Source of the DNA: Candidatus Competibacteraceae bacterium
GTDB taxonomy: Bacteria > Pseudomonadota > Gammaproteobacteria > Competibacterales > Competibacteraceae
Assembly: GCA_016699715.1 (NCBI GenBank)
Contig: CP065007.1
Location: 2,356,001-2,420,000, forward strand
Reading direction: 5' to 3'
DNA: 64,000 nt
The translations under genes were made by a program, and so were the position numbers. Each line of letters starts with the position of its first letter. The first letter of the stretch is position 1. Below the pieces are notes generated by a model that saw only the letters and a program-made list of their open reading frames with translations, was not told the origin of the DNA and did no database searches. Below are positions 1-8,655 of this stretch, piece after piece.

Positions 1-12
1 ACCCTCGTTCAT
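1..12 (-). CDS. Possible 5' end of a reverse-strand gene cut by the window edge
   Basis: On the minus strand an ATG lies at 12-10, preceded by GGGAGG with a five-base spacer, a good ribosome binding site. Only the first four codons (Met-Asn-Glu-Gly) are inside the window, so nothing can be said about function. It would be divergent from fbp. Confidence 0.35.
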
Positions 13-319
13 GACATCCTCCCAATCCGGTTTTTCGAAATCGCTGGGATAAAGTATAACAAAAAATGTTGCGTCGCGACAATAAATTCCATGCCTTGGG
101 TGAGGGTATGCGCGATCCGCGTTTTAAGTCCAGGAATCATGGCCTTGTAAGAACACTATCCGTATTGTGACCGGTGTGGAGCCGAGGTCGTGGAGCGCCA
201 GGAGCCCCATAAAACCATACTGTTTTTATGCTAAATGATATAATCGGCGCGGAGCTTGGCCAGCGCGGGTATCAGGGATCACCGCGCTGTATTTATTTAA
301 CCAACCCAGGAACACCGTC
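13..319. other. Intergenic region upstream of fbp
   Basis: No convincing coding region is seen on either strand. It contains the promoter-like element at 236-244 and probably the leader of fbp. The other open frames here are short and lack a ribosome binding site. Confidence 0.5.
236..244 (+). promoter_or_regulatory. Extended -10 promoter for fbp
   Basis: TGATATAAT at 236-244 is a perfect extended -10 element (TGnTATAAT). No good -35 hexamer lies 16-18 bases upstream, which is usual for extended -10 promoters. It sits 75 bases before the fbp start codon in an AT-richer pocket. Confidence 0.5.
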
Positions 320-1339
320 ATGCCTATCGGCACTACCATCACCGAATATTTCATCGAAGAACAGCGGCGCATCAAGGGCGTCTCGGGCGACTTCACCGCC
401 CTGATCAACGACATCGTCATCGCTTGCAAGGCCATTTCCAGCGCGGTCCGCTACGGCAGCCTGGTCGGCGTACTCGGCGCCGCCGATACCGAGAACATCC
501 AGGGCGAGACGCAGAAAAAGCTGGACGTAATCTCCAACAATCTGTTCATCAATCGCAACGAATGGGCCGGACACGTCGCCGCCATGGCTTCCGAGGAAAT
601 GGCCGAAGTCTACCATCTACCGACTCAGTACCCGCGAGGCAAATATCTGCTGGTGTTCGATCCGCTGGATGGCTCCACCAACACCGACGTCAACGGCCCG
701 GTCGGCACCATCTTCTCGATCATGCGCCGCCCCGATGGCGCAACCGGCGAGCCGACGGAAGAAGATTTCCTGCAACCAGGCGCCCGACAGGTTTGCGCCG
801 GTTATGCGCTGTTCGGGCCGTCCACCATGATGGTGCTCACCACCGGCCACGGCGTCAACGGCTTCACCCTGGACCAACGCATCGGCGAGTTCATCCTGAC
901 CAACCCCAGCATGCGACTACGGGAAGAAACTCAGGATTTTTCCATCAATGCCGCCTACATGCGGTTTTGGGACCCACCGGTGCGGCGCTACATCGACGAA
1001 TGCCTGGCCGGCCGGGAAGGCCCGCGCCGCAAGGAATTCAACATGCGCTGGGCCGGCGCGATGATCGCCGACATCCACCGGGTACTGATCAACGGCGGCG
1101 TGTTCCTTTATCCAGCCGACCGCAAGCTGCGCGCCAAAAACCAGGAGGGCAAATTACGCCTGCTGTACGAGGCTAATCCGATGAGCTTCATCGTCGAACA
1201 AGCCGGCGGACTGGCGAGCACCGGTACGCAGCGGATCATGGAATTGCAACCGACCAACCTGCATCAACGCTGCCCGGTGATCATGGGATCCAAGAGCGAA
1301 GTCGAGCGCATTATTTCCTACCATCTCGAAGCACAATAG
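320..1339 (+). CDS. fbp: Class I fructose-1,6-bisphosphatase
   Basis: Hydrolyses fructose 1,6-bisphosphate to fructose 6-phosphate and phosphate, the committed cytosolic step of gluconeogenesis. The 339-residue length fits class I enzymes. The metal- and substrate-binding signature FDPLDGSTNTDVNGPVGTIF is seen in the first half, and KEFNMRWAGAMIADIHR and the C-terminal NPMSFIVEQAGG segment are also typical. The start at 320 follows an AT-rich leader with an extended -10 promoter. No operon partner is visible; the next gene starts 222 bases downstream. The identification is secure. Confidence 0.97.
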   Translation: MPIGTTITEYFIEEQRRIKGVSGDFTALINDIVIACKAISSAVRYGSLVGVLGAADTENIQGETQKKLDVISNNLFINRNEWAGHVAAMASEEMAEVYHLPTQYPRGKYLLVFDPLDGSTNTDVNGPVGTIFSIMRRPDGATGEPTEEDFLQPGARQVCAGYALFGPSTMMVLTTGHGVNGFTLDQRIGEFILTNPSMRLREETQDFSINAAYMRFWDPPVRRYIDECLAGREGPRRKEFNMRWAGAMIADIHRVLINGGVFLYPADRKLRAKNQEGKLRLLYEANPMSFIVEQAGGLASTGTQRIMELQPTNLHQRCPVIMGSKSEVERIISYHLEAQ

Positions 1340-1354
1340 CTCGCACGCCTACCC

Positions 1355-1384
1355 GCCCGTCTCATTCTCCGCGATCGGACGGGC
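1355..1384 (+). terminator. Possible weak terminator hairpin after fbp
   Basis: Inverted arms GCCCGTC (1355-1361) and GACGGGC (1378-1384) can form a seven-base stem with a 16-base loop just after fbp. There is no following T-run, so it could be a processing or Rho-related structure and not an intrinsic terminator. Confidence 0.25.
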
Positions 1385-1561
1385 GAGGGCCGCAAGGCAA
1401 GGTCCTCGCCGCGATGGCGGCGGGATTCGAGCCGAGAAACCGGTGTTTTCACTCCGATCTCTTACACTACCCCGCTCCATCATCTATAGCTATTATGAAC
1501 AGGCAATCCCAATGTAAACCACCCACGATTTTCCGCCTCTCGATCTTGCAGAGATAATTGC

Positions 1562-4036
1562 ATGGAACCGACGCCTTCCCGTCCAGAACCGCTCGCCGGC
1601 AAACTCAAGCGTATTGAGGATCTCGCCGAGAAGCTCGTCTACATCAAATGGAGCCGGGAGTTTTTCGTGCTGCTGTTGCGAGCGACGCAGGATGCCCTGG
1701 CGCTGGCCCGCCCACGGCCCGAGTATCACAAGATCGTGGTGCTGGCCGAACGGCTCGAACAACAGCTCAGCGAATGTCTGGATAAAGGCGATTTGCCCAA
1801 GGGAGCCGAGCGCGAGCGCCTGATCGCCATCGTGGACGCCCTGTGTCGCTCCACGCCGCGCCCCGGCGGCGATCCGGGCCAAATCGATCCGGTCACGAAA
1901 AAACCGGCCGAACCCCGCACCGTGCCTCTGTTTTCCAGGTGGGAAAAGAACGAACGGTCGCGGCCAACGACCGGCGAAGCCCTGGCCCCAAAACTGTGGC
2001 TGGTGGCGCCCGACTCGGCGAACGGGCTGGCGCGCAAGCTCGAACAACGGGGCGGCTTTCAGGTCCGACGCTGCGCCACTCTGGCTGAAGTCCGCGCGCT
2101 GCTGACGCAGTCCGAACAACCGGTCGCCCTAATCATCGACTTGGACTTCGTCGCCGACCATCAACCCCCGCTGGAACAGATCAAAACCTTAAAGCAATTG
2201 CTGGCTCCGGCAGCTCCCCTCTTTTTCCTGGCCGACCGCGGCGACATCGCCGCCCGGCTCGACGCGGTGGAAACCGGCGGGTCCGGCTACTTCATCAAGC
2301 CGGTGGATATCGTCCTGTTACTGGAAATCCTGGACGAGCGCGTGCTGAAAGCGTCCGACCACCGCATCCTGATCGTCGACGACGCGCTGCTTGCCGCCCG
2401 CGAAATCGCCCGCTGGTTGGACAGCCGCGGCATGGTGACGCAGGTGCTCGCCCAACCACTACAGATTCTGCAAGCCATCGCCAACTTTCGCCCCAATCTA
2501 TTGATTTTCAACATAGATTTAAAAGAAATCGACGGATTGACGCTGGCCCAGGCCATCCAGCAACACGAGCTGTTGCGCGAACTCCCGCTGATCCTGCTGT
2601 CGGAGCGCGCCGACAGCAGCGAGCGACTATCGGCCACCAGCTTGAGCGGCGAGGCCCTGCTCGGCAAGGCCCTGAACCCGGAACTACTGTTCGCGGCCGT
2701 CGCCAAGCGCTTACGGCAGCGGCATTGCCTGTACCGCAAGCTGAGCCAGATCAGCCATCGGGATACCGTCAGCGGCTTGTACAACCGTCCCTACTTCCTC
2801 GCCCACCTGGAACGGGCACTGATCACCGCCGAGGTCAATGCTCAGCCGGTGGCGATCATGCTGATCTCCCTGGACAACCTGCGCGTCGTCGAAAGCCACG
2901 ATGTCGCCGCGGCCGATGAGATCGTCGAACAAGCCGCCAAGCGCCTGCAAACCACGCTGGGCGCCGACCCGATCGCGGCCCGGTTCGGCAACGCCGTTTT
3001 CACGGTCCTGTTGAGCTTCACCAGCCAGGAAGCCCTGCTCGCCACGGCGCACGCGGTGCAGGACGCTTTGGAAAGCGATGTTTACCCTTTCAACAGTGAA
3101 GGTTTCCAACTGCGCACCAGCATCGGCATCAGCGTGGCCACTCCCGCCTTGCACGAAGCCGCCATCCTGATCCAACAGGCCGACATGGCTTGCGGCATGG
3201 CTCGGGATAGCAAGGACATGCGGATTCTCGTCCAACACGGTCAGAGCGCCGAACAGGAAGCGGATCACCCCCGGCAGCGCCGTTTGCTGGAAGAGATCCG
3301 CGAAGCCGTGCAACAGCAGCGGATGAACCTGTTGTTTCAGCCGGTGGTCAGCCTGCGCGGCGATAGCACCGAGCGCTATGAAGTGCTGCTGCGGATGCGC
3401 AATAACGAGGGCTGGGAGCTGCTGCCGGAAACCGTGTTCAGTCTGGTCAAGCGCCACCGGATCGGCATGGTGCTCGACCGCTGGGTCATCGCCCATTCCA
3501 TCCGGATGCTGCGCGAGCGGCAAATGCGCGGTCATTCGGCGATTCTGTTCATCAATATTTCGCCCACCATCCTGCAAGACGACGAACTACCGGACTGGCT
3601 GAGCAGCGGCCTGCAAAAAACCGGGGTGCCGGCCGCCAACCTGGTGTTCGAGATCGCCGAAACCACCGCCGAACTCAACCGGCAGGCGCTGCTGCCGTTT
3701 TTGCGAAAACTCAAGCAACTGGGCTGCGGCCTCTCGCTCGACCACTTCAGCGGCCACGAACGTGCCCAGGCACTCGTGCAACTCCTGCATGCCGATTACG
3801 TCAAGCTGGCCCCCAAATTTGCCCAGGATCTGCTGAACGACAAGGAACGCCAGCAACAGCTCGGGCAAATGACGCGCGAGTTGGCTGTGTTAGGTGTAAC
3901 CACCATCATCACCGGCGTCGAGGACGCGAGCAATCTGCCCACGCTGTGGTCTTGCGGCATCGATTTCGTCCAGGGTTATTTCCTGCAACGGCCGCACACC
4001 GACATGCAGTACGACTTCGATCAAACGGTGCTGTAA
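1562..4036 (+). CDS. FimX-like protein: two receiver-like domains, degenerate GGDEF and EAL
   Basis: An 824-residue cytosolic signalling protein. After an N-terminal helical part (about 1-120) there are two receiver-like domains (about 145-262 and 268-385; the second starts with ILIVDD), then a GGDEF domain (about 395-560) and an EAL domain (about 575-815). Both catalytic motifs are broken: GNAVF at 476-480 replaces GGDEF, EVL at 607-609 replaces EAL, and DHFSGH replaces DDFGTG. This matches FimX of Pseudomonas and Xanthomonas, a c-di-GMP receptor controlling type IV pili, down to the ending GYFLQRP. It is therefore probably a receptor and not an enzyme. A PilU-type motor gene lies 6 kb downstream. 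The family call is good; the pilus role is inferred. Confidence 0.8.
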   Translation: MEPTPSRPEPLAGKLKRIEDLAEKLVYIKWSREFFVLLLRATQDALALARPRPEYHKIVVLAERLEQQLSECLDKGDLPKGAERERLIAIVDALCRSTPRPGGDPGQIDPVTKKPAEPRTVPLFSRWEKNERSRPTTGEALAPKLWLVAPDSANGLARKLEQRGGFQVRRCATLAEVRALLTQSEQPVALIIDLDFVADHQPPLEQIKTLKQLLAPAAPLFFLADRGDIAARLDAVETGGSGYFIKPVDIVLLLEILDERVLKASDHRILIVDDALLAAREIARWLDSRGMVTQVLAQPLQILQAIANFRPNLLIFNIDLKEIDGLTLAQAIQQHELLRELPLILLSERADSSERLSATSLSGEALLGKALNPELLFAAVAKRLRQRHCLYRKLSQISHRDTVSGLYNRPYFLAHLERALITAEVNAQPVAIMLISLDNLRVVESHDVAAADEIVEQAAKRLQTTLGADPIAARFGNAVFTVLLSFTSQEALLATAHAVQDALESDVYPFNSEGFQLRTSIGISVATPALHEAAILIQQADMACGMARDSKDMRILVQHGQSAEQEADHPRQRRLLEEIREAVQQQRMNLLFQPVVSLRGDSTERYEVLLRMRNNEGWELLPETVFSLVKRHRIGMVLDRWVIAHSIRMLRERQMRGHSAILFINISPTILQDDELPDWLSSGLQKTGVPAANLVFEIAETTAELNRQALLPFLRKLKQLGCGLSLDHFSGHERAQALVQLLHADYVKLAPKFAQDLLNDKERQQQLGQMTRELAVLGVTTIITGVEDASNLPTLWSCGIDFVQGYFLQRPHTDMQYDFDQTVL

Positions 4037-4042
4037 GCGGCG

Positions 4043-4609
4043 ATGCGGGTCGATTTGAGTACGGGGTTGCTGGACGCGGCGCGCCAGACGCCCTCACCCA
4101 ACCACGACGACCGACCCGCCGGATCGTCGGTTGACCTGATCGTGATTCACGGGATCAGCCTACCACCCGGCGAGTTCGGTGGACCGTGGATCGACGCGCT
4201 GTTCAGCAACACGCTCGACCCCACCGCGCATCCCTATTTTCAAACCATTGCCGGACTGCGAGTCTCGGCGCACCTGCTGATTCGGCGGGATGGCGAGATC
4301 GTGCAGTACGTCCCGTTGCAGCGCCGGGCCTGGCACGCCGGCGAGTCGGCTTACCGCAACCGCCGCCATTGCAACGACTTCAGCATCGGCATCGAACTGG
4401 AAGGCACCGACCACCTACCCTACGACGAGCGCCAGTATCCGATACTGGCGACCCTCATCATCGCCTTGCGCGCGGCCTACCCCGCCATCACGCCGGAACG
4501 GCTGGCCGGTCATGCCGACATCGCGCCGGGCCGCAAGACCGATCCGGGAGCGGCGTTCGACTGGATCAGGCTGCGCCGGTTGCTGGGAGAGATCAGCGCC
4601 ACTAAATGA
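4043..4609 (+). CDS. ampD: 1,6-anhydro-N-acetylmuramyl-L-alanine amidase AmpD
   Basis: Cytosolic zinc amidase of muropeptide recycling; cleaves the lactyl-amide bond between anhydro-MurNAc and L-Ala. The 188-residue length is typical. The zinc ligands are visible as H36 (VIHGIS), H157 (AGHADIAP) and D167 (KTDPG). GPWIDALF, VSAHLLIRRDGEIVQYVP and RAWHAGES are AmpD signatures. It begins seven bases after the FimX-like gene and its 3' end overlaps the convergent flavin oxidoreductase gene by eight bases. Release of anhydromuropeptide by AmpD often affects AmpR/beta-lactamase regulation, but no ampR is seen here. Confidence 0.93.
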   Translation: MRVDLSTGLLDAARQTPSPNHDDRPAGSSVDLIVIHGISLPPGEFGGPWIDALFSNTLDPTAHPYFQTIAGLRVSAHLLIRRDGEIVQYVPLQRRAWHAGESAYRNRRHCNDFSIGIELEGTDHLPYDERQYPILATLIIALRAAYPAITPERLAGHADIAPGRKTDPGAAFDWIRLRRLLGEISATK

Positions 4610-5762
4610 AGCAGGCCGGATCGGGAGGACTCTCGGCCGCCGGCGGCGGCGCCCGGTCGACGGGTTCCGCCGCCACCGGCTCCCGCGGCGCTTCTTCGCC
4701 CCCCAGCAAGGTCGTCGCCTGGTCCGCCCAAGCCGCGATCAGTTCGGCCGCTGGCCGGCTCTCGCTCAAATGGCAACCCTGACCGGCCCACAAGGCCATG
4801 AAATCGGTCAGATCCCGCTCGGTGGCAGTCTGGCGCAGATCCTCGGTCAAGAACAACTGCAGCGGGAAACCGGGTAGATCGGCTTCATGTGGGTGCAGTT
4901 CGTTGACCAGGCGGTTGCGCAATACCCGGCCAACGCGGCCGGTGAAAACGCGGCTCAGGGTGGTGGCGATTTCGCTGCCTTCGCTCAATAACGCCTTGTA
5001 GGCGGGAGACGCGCCGCTTTCCGGGCAAGCCAGGAAGGCAGTGCCCATCTGAATGCCCGCCGCGCCCAGTATCCGGACGGCGGCGATGCCGCGCCCGTCC
5101 ATGATGCCGCCGCCGGCGACGATGGGCACCCTGATGTGCTTGGCCAGCAACGGCACCAAGGTCAGGATACCGACCAAACCCTGCTCCGGGTGACCGATGA
5201 AGGTACCGCGATGGCCACCGGCCTCGGCGCCCTGGGCGACGATGAAATCCACCCCGCTTTCTTCCAGCACGATCGCTTCCAGCAGGTGGGTGGCGGTACC
5301 GAAAGTGACGATTCCGGCATCCCGCAACAGATCCAGATACACGGTATCCGGCGCACCGAAAATAAAGCTGACCGCCGCCACCCGTTCTTCCATCACCACT
5401 TCCAGCAGCTGCTCGAATCCCGGCGGTTCCGGCGGCGCGGGCGATTCCGGCGGTAGCCCCAGTTCGGCCCGGTAGGGCGCCAGCAATTCGCGGGCGCGGG
5501 CGAGGCGGGCGGGGTCACCGGAGGCCGCGCCGCCCAGCGCCAAGTTGACGGCAAACGGCCGGTCGGTGAGGGTACGTATCTCGGCGATGGCTTGCCGCAA
5601 GGTTTCGGGTTGCGGGTAGCCGCCCGCCAGCGACCCCAAGCCGCCCGCGTTGCTAATCGCCGCCGCGAGTTGCGGGGTGCCGGGACCACCGGCCAGAGGG
5701 GCCTGAATAATCGGATAGCGGATGTCGAGTCGTTTGGTGAGCGCGGTGTGGGACCAGTTCAT
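4602..5762 (-). CDS. Nitronate monooxygenase-like NAD(P)H-dependent flavin oxidoreductase
   Basis: A 386-residue FMN-binding TIM-barrel protein of the nitronate monooxygenase/2-nitropropane dioxygenase family. The beginning (YPIIQAPLAGG, then ISNAGGLGSLAGGY) and the core QGAEAGGHRGTF and PIVAGGGIMDGRGIAA are family hallmarks; the last forms the phosphate-binding loop of FMN. Members oxidise nitronates or act as quinone reductases or FabK-like enzymes, so the substrate is not certain. The C-terminal about 40 residues are Pro/Ala-rich and probably disordered. It stands alone on the minus strand, convergent with ampD. Confidence 0.85.
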   Translation of the reverse strand: MNWSHTALTKRLDIRYPIIQAPLAGGPGTPQLAAAISNAGGLGSLAGGYPQPETLRQAIAEIRTLTDRPFAVNLALGGAASGDPARLARARELLAPYRAELGLPPESPAPPEPPGFEQLLEVVMEERVAAVSFIFGAPDTVYLDLLRDAGIVTFGTATHLLEAIVLEESGVDFIVAQGAEAGGHRGTFIGHPEQGLVGILTLVPLLAKHIRVPIVAGGGIMDGRGIAAVRILGAAGIQMGTAFLACPESGASPAYKALLSEGSEIATTLSRVFTGRVGRVLRNRLVNELHPHEADLPGFPLQLFLTEDLRQTATERDLTDFMALWAGQGCHLSESRPAAELIAAWADQATTLLGGEEAPREPVAAEPVDRAPPPAAESPPDPACFI

Positions 5763-5852
5763 GGATGGCAGCTCGTCACTGAGGGGTTAGCGTAAATGGG
5801 CAACCCGGCGACAATCGGGCTTGGGTCATCTTAACGTCTTCAAGCGCCGCGC

Positions 5853-6584
5853 TCATCCTTCACCCAGCAGCCGGCGAACGATGACCCCCGCCAGCATCAC
5901 CCCGAACAGCGCCGGCAGGTAGGAAATCGTCCCGTTCACCGCGCGGGGTCGACCCGGCGTATCGCCGCCGACCGGCCGATGCGGCAACGGCGGACGGCGC
6001 GGCTCGTCGCTGTAGATGACGGGATAGTTCAGCGGTGCGCCCAGCGCCCGCAAGCGGCGACGCAGCTCGCGGGCCAGCGGACACATCTGGGTCTGGTTCA
6101 ATTGCGCCACCCGCACCCGAGTCACGTCCAGACAATTACCCGCCCCCAGCGCCGAAATCACCGGTACGCCCCGCTGCTGGCAGGACGCCACCAGCGCCGC
6201 CTTGCAGGCGATGCTATCGATGCAGTCGGCGACATAGTCATAAGGGGCGGCGGTCACCAGCGCTTCAGCCGCCTCCGACTGGAGAAACTCGCCCAGCAGG
6301 GTCAGCTCGAGGGTGGGATCGATATCGCGCAGCCGCTCGGCCATCAGCTCGACCTTGGGCCGACCGAGGGTGGAATGCAGCGCCAGCAACTGGCGGTTGA
6401 GATTGGAGGGAGACACCCTGTCGTGATCCAGCAGGGTCAAACGGCCGATGCCGGCCCGACCCAACGCCTCGGCGGCGTAACCGCCGACCCCGCCCAGTCC
6501 CGCCACCAGCACATGCGCCGCCCGCAACCGGGCCAGCCCAGTGGCGCCGATCAGGATCTCAGCGCGCGCCTGAGGGTACGGCAT
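5853..6584 (-). CDS. tcdA: tRNA threonylcarbamoyladenosine dehydratase (TcdA/CsdL-like)
   Basis: An E1/ThiF-fold ATP-dependent enzyme of 243 residues that cyclises t6A37 of ANN-decoding tRNAs. The nucleotide-binding VLVAGLGGVGGYAAEALGR is near the N-terminus, followed by DHDRVSPSNLNRQ, YVADCIDSIACKAAL and ISALGAG, all typical of TcdA. The C-terminal hydrophobic FGVMLAGVIVRRLL resembles the membrane-associating tail of CsdL. The start chosen overlaps the upstream tatD gene by 26 bases, which suggests translational coupling. General ThiF/MoeB activity is excluded mainly by the TcdA-like order of motifs. Confidence 0.87.
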   Translation of the reverse strand: MPYPQARAEILIGATGLARLRAAHVLVAGLGGVGGYAAEALGRAGIGRLTLLDHDRVSPSNLNRQLLALHSTLGRPKVELMAERLRDIDPTLELTLLGEFLQSEAAEALVTAAPYDYVADCIDSIACKAALVASCQQRGVPVISALGAGNCLDVTRVRVAQLNQTQMCPLARELRRRLRALGAPLNYPVIYSDEPRRPPLPHRPVGGDTPGRPRAVNGTISYLPALFGVMLAGVIVRRLLGEG

Positions 6585-7350
6585 CGGGGATTCCGAACAG
6601 CTGGCGGGCGTTGGCGCTGGTGGCGGCGGCGATCTCGGCTGGATCGGCCCCGCGCAGCTCGGCGACGCAGGCCAGCACTTCCGGCAGGAAGGCCGGTTCG
6701 TTGCGCTGGCTCGGGTGCGCGCTCGTCGGCTGATCGGGCGAATCGGTCTCCAACATGAAGCCGTCCAGCGGCAGATACCGGATCAGGCCGCGCAGGCGGG
6801 TGGCGCGTGGATAGCTCAACGGCCCGCCGAAGCTGAGCAGAAAATCCAGATCGAGCAACCGCCGGGCCTGGTCCTCGCTACCGGAGAAGCTGTGCACCAC
6901 CCCGCGCACGCCGGCAAAACGCCGCAGGTACTTGATAACCTGATCCACCGCGTGACGGGCGTGCACGATCACCGGCAGATCGTGGCGGCGGGCCAGTCGC
7001 AGTTGTCCGGTGAAGTAATCGGCTTGCGCGCCGGCATCGAGATCGGGCAGGTAGTAATCCAGCCCGATTTCGCCGATGGCGACGGGCTTTTCCCGAACCA
7101 CCCAGTCCGCCAGCGCATCCAGATGCTCGGGCCGGTGTTCGGTCAGATAGGCCGGGTGCAGGCCATAGCTGGGATACAGCCCCGGATAACGCGCCGCGAC
7201 CGCCCGGAGCTTCGGCCACAGCCGGGCACTCACCGCCGCCAGCACTTGCGCCTCCACTCCGGCGGCCCGCGCCCGCTGATAGGCGGCGTCGCGGTCGTCA
7301 TCGAAGCTGACGTCGTCGAAATGGCTATGACTGTCGATCAGGATGGGCAT
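6559..7350 (-). CDS. TatD family metal-dependent hydrolase
   Basis: A 263-residue TIM-barrel metal hydrolase. The N-terminal SHSHFDD gives the paired metal histidines (HxH), GEIGLDYY the bridging glutamate, PVIVHARHA and GVVHSFSG further histidines, and LETDSPDQP the catalytic aspartate. TatD proteins act as 3'-5' DNA/RNA exonucleases in repair and apoptotic-like DNA turnover; the substrate here is not known. It is co-transcribed with tcdA and lies 11 bases downstream of the AraC-type gene. Confidence 0.9.
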   Translation of the reverse strand: MPILIDSHSHFDDVSFDDDRDAAYQRARAAGVEAQVLAAVSARLWPKLRAVAARYPGLYPSYGLHPAYLTEHRPEHLDALADWVVREKPVAIGEIGLDYYLPDLDAGAQADYFTGQLRLARRHDLPVIVHARHAVDQVIKYLRRFAGVRGVVHSFSGSEDQARRLLDLDFLLSFGGPLSYPRATRLRGLIRYLPLDGFMLETDSPDQPTSAHPSQRNEPAFLPEVLACVAELRGADPAEIAAATSANARQLFGIPDAVPSGAR

Positions 7351-7361
7351 GGGAGCATGGT

Positions 7362-8129
7362 TCAGGCGATCACGATCCGTACGTTGGCGGCGCGGCCGAA
7401 CACCGAGGAAGGAGCGATGCCGAACATATTGCGAAAAGCCCGGCTGAAGTGCGAGGAATCGGCGAAACCCACACTCAGCGCCGCATCGGTCAGCGAGCTG
7501 TCCTCGGCAATCAGCGCCGCCACGACCCGCATCCGGTGCCGCTGCCGAAAGCGGCGAATCGGCACGCCGACTTCCTCCTTGAATAAATGCACCAGCCGGG
7601 TCGGCGACAGGTTCACATGCTCGGCCAGTTCGTTCATCGAGTAACCGCGGACAAGATCTTCCTTCATCAGCCGGATCACCCGCTGGATACGAGCGTCCAG
7701 CGGTCGCGGGCGGTCCTCGGGCCGTGGTGGCGGGATCAGGCGCTCCAGCAAATCATGAATGACGGTGGCGTCCGGCTGGCGTTCCCAAGCCTCGCTCAGG
7801 ATCGCCAGCACCTCGTCTTCGCGGGCCAGGTCGTACAGGCATTGCCATTCGCCGTCGAGCATGACGTTCCGGATCGCCGGGTAATCCGAACTCTCCGGCT
7901 CGATGAACAGGATCGCCATGAGAGCGCCGCCAACCTGGATTTCGTGCAGGCAACCCGGCGGCACCAATACACCGCGACTTTCTCGCCAACCGTTGCTTGC
8001 ACTTTCCAAGACGCGAAACGGCTGGTCGATGCCCACGCACAGCGCCGCCGAACCCAAGCGGTGCTCGGAGATATCCGGCAGATACCCCATGAATAAAGTG
8101 CGGTTTTTCCAAATATACAGCTTGCTCAA
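7362..8129 (-). CDS. AraC family transcriptional regulator
   Basis: A 255-residue regulator with an N-terminal cupin-like ligand domain (about 1-140) and a C-terminal pair of helix-turn-helix motifs (about 155-250; SMNELAEHVNLSPTRLVHLFKEEVG, whose core is SPTRLVHLFKEE, and DAALSVGFADSSHFSRAFR). The final helix motif is the AraC signature. The frame opens with TTG at 8129 without a good ribosome binding site; ATG at 8090 is a possible alternative, so the N-terminus is uncertain. It probably controls itself and/or the downstream tatD-tcdA pair; the ligand is not known. Confidence 0.88.
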   Translation of the reverse strand: MSKLYIWKNRTLFMGYLPDISEHRLGSAALCVGIDQPFRVLESASNGWRESRGVLVPPGCLHEIQVGGALMAILFIEPESSDYPAIRNVMLDGEWQCLYDLAREDEVLAILSEAWERQPDATVIHDLLERLIPPPRPEDRPRPLDARIQRVIRLMKEDLVRGYSMNELAEHVNLSPTRLVHLFKEEVGVPIRRFRQRHRMRVVAALIAEDSSLTDAALSVGFADSSHFSRAFRNMFGIAPSSVFGRAANVRIVIA

Positions 8130-8655
8130 TAGATTGCTTTCTCGGTGGTCATGACGAACAAGGCGCGGGTTTATTCCTTATAACACCGCCGCTTGCCACG
8201 GGAAGTCGGCCGTTCCCAGCGCCGAATGTCCCCGCCCGCCAGTGGAGTTGCCATCCGTCACGGAAGTGTAGTGTTCCGGCTCGGGGCTAGCCAGTTCCGA
8301 CGAATCGTCGCCATTTTCGACAAGCCCCGTTCCCGACACAACCCTACCTCATTTAAATCCTTCACCGCTCTCATCTCATGGACAGATGCCCGACCACGGA
8401 TCGGGCAAGAAGCGCAAGCCATATACGACCACATCATTCTCAGTGACACCCCCACCATGATCATCGGCGAGAAAGCGGCGCAGTCGATTCCGGCCGCGCG
8501 GAAGGAGCCCACCCACCGCCATCGCGACCGCGCCGAACACCCAGCCAAGGTCCTTTTTGCGCACATCCTAAAAGGGTCTAAACTATCGGCTCAGAAGGAA
8601 AGACCCACGAAAGCGACCCCCGCTTTTTCGCCACCACCACCGACGAGCGCGACCA
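8130..8655. other. 526-bp intergenic region between araC-type gene and sthA
   Basis: Divergent control region of the AraC-type gene and sthA. Several open frames exist (for example 8193-8675 plus, 8376-8564 minus), but they have no ribosome binding site and their composition looks non-coding. No clear terminator or repeat was seen. Confidence 0.5.

Noticed and set aside
8376..8566. Minus-strand frames with a hydrophobic segment (WVFGAVAMAVGG)
   Set aside because: Two frames compete over the same stretch, the start (GTG 8564 or ATG 8566) lacks a placed ribosome site, and no family was recognised; a small membrane protein cannot be excluded.
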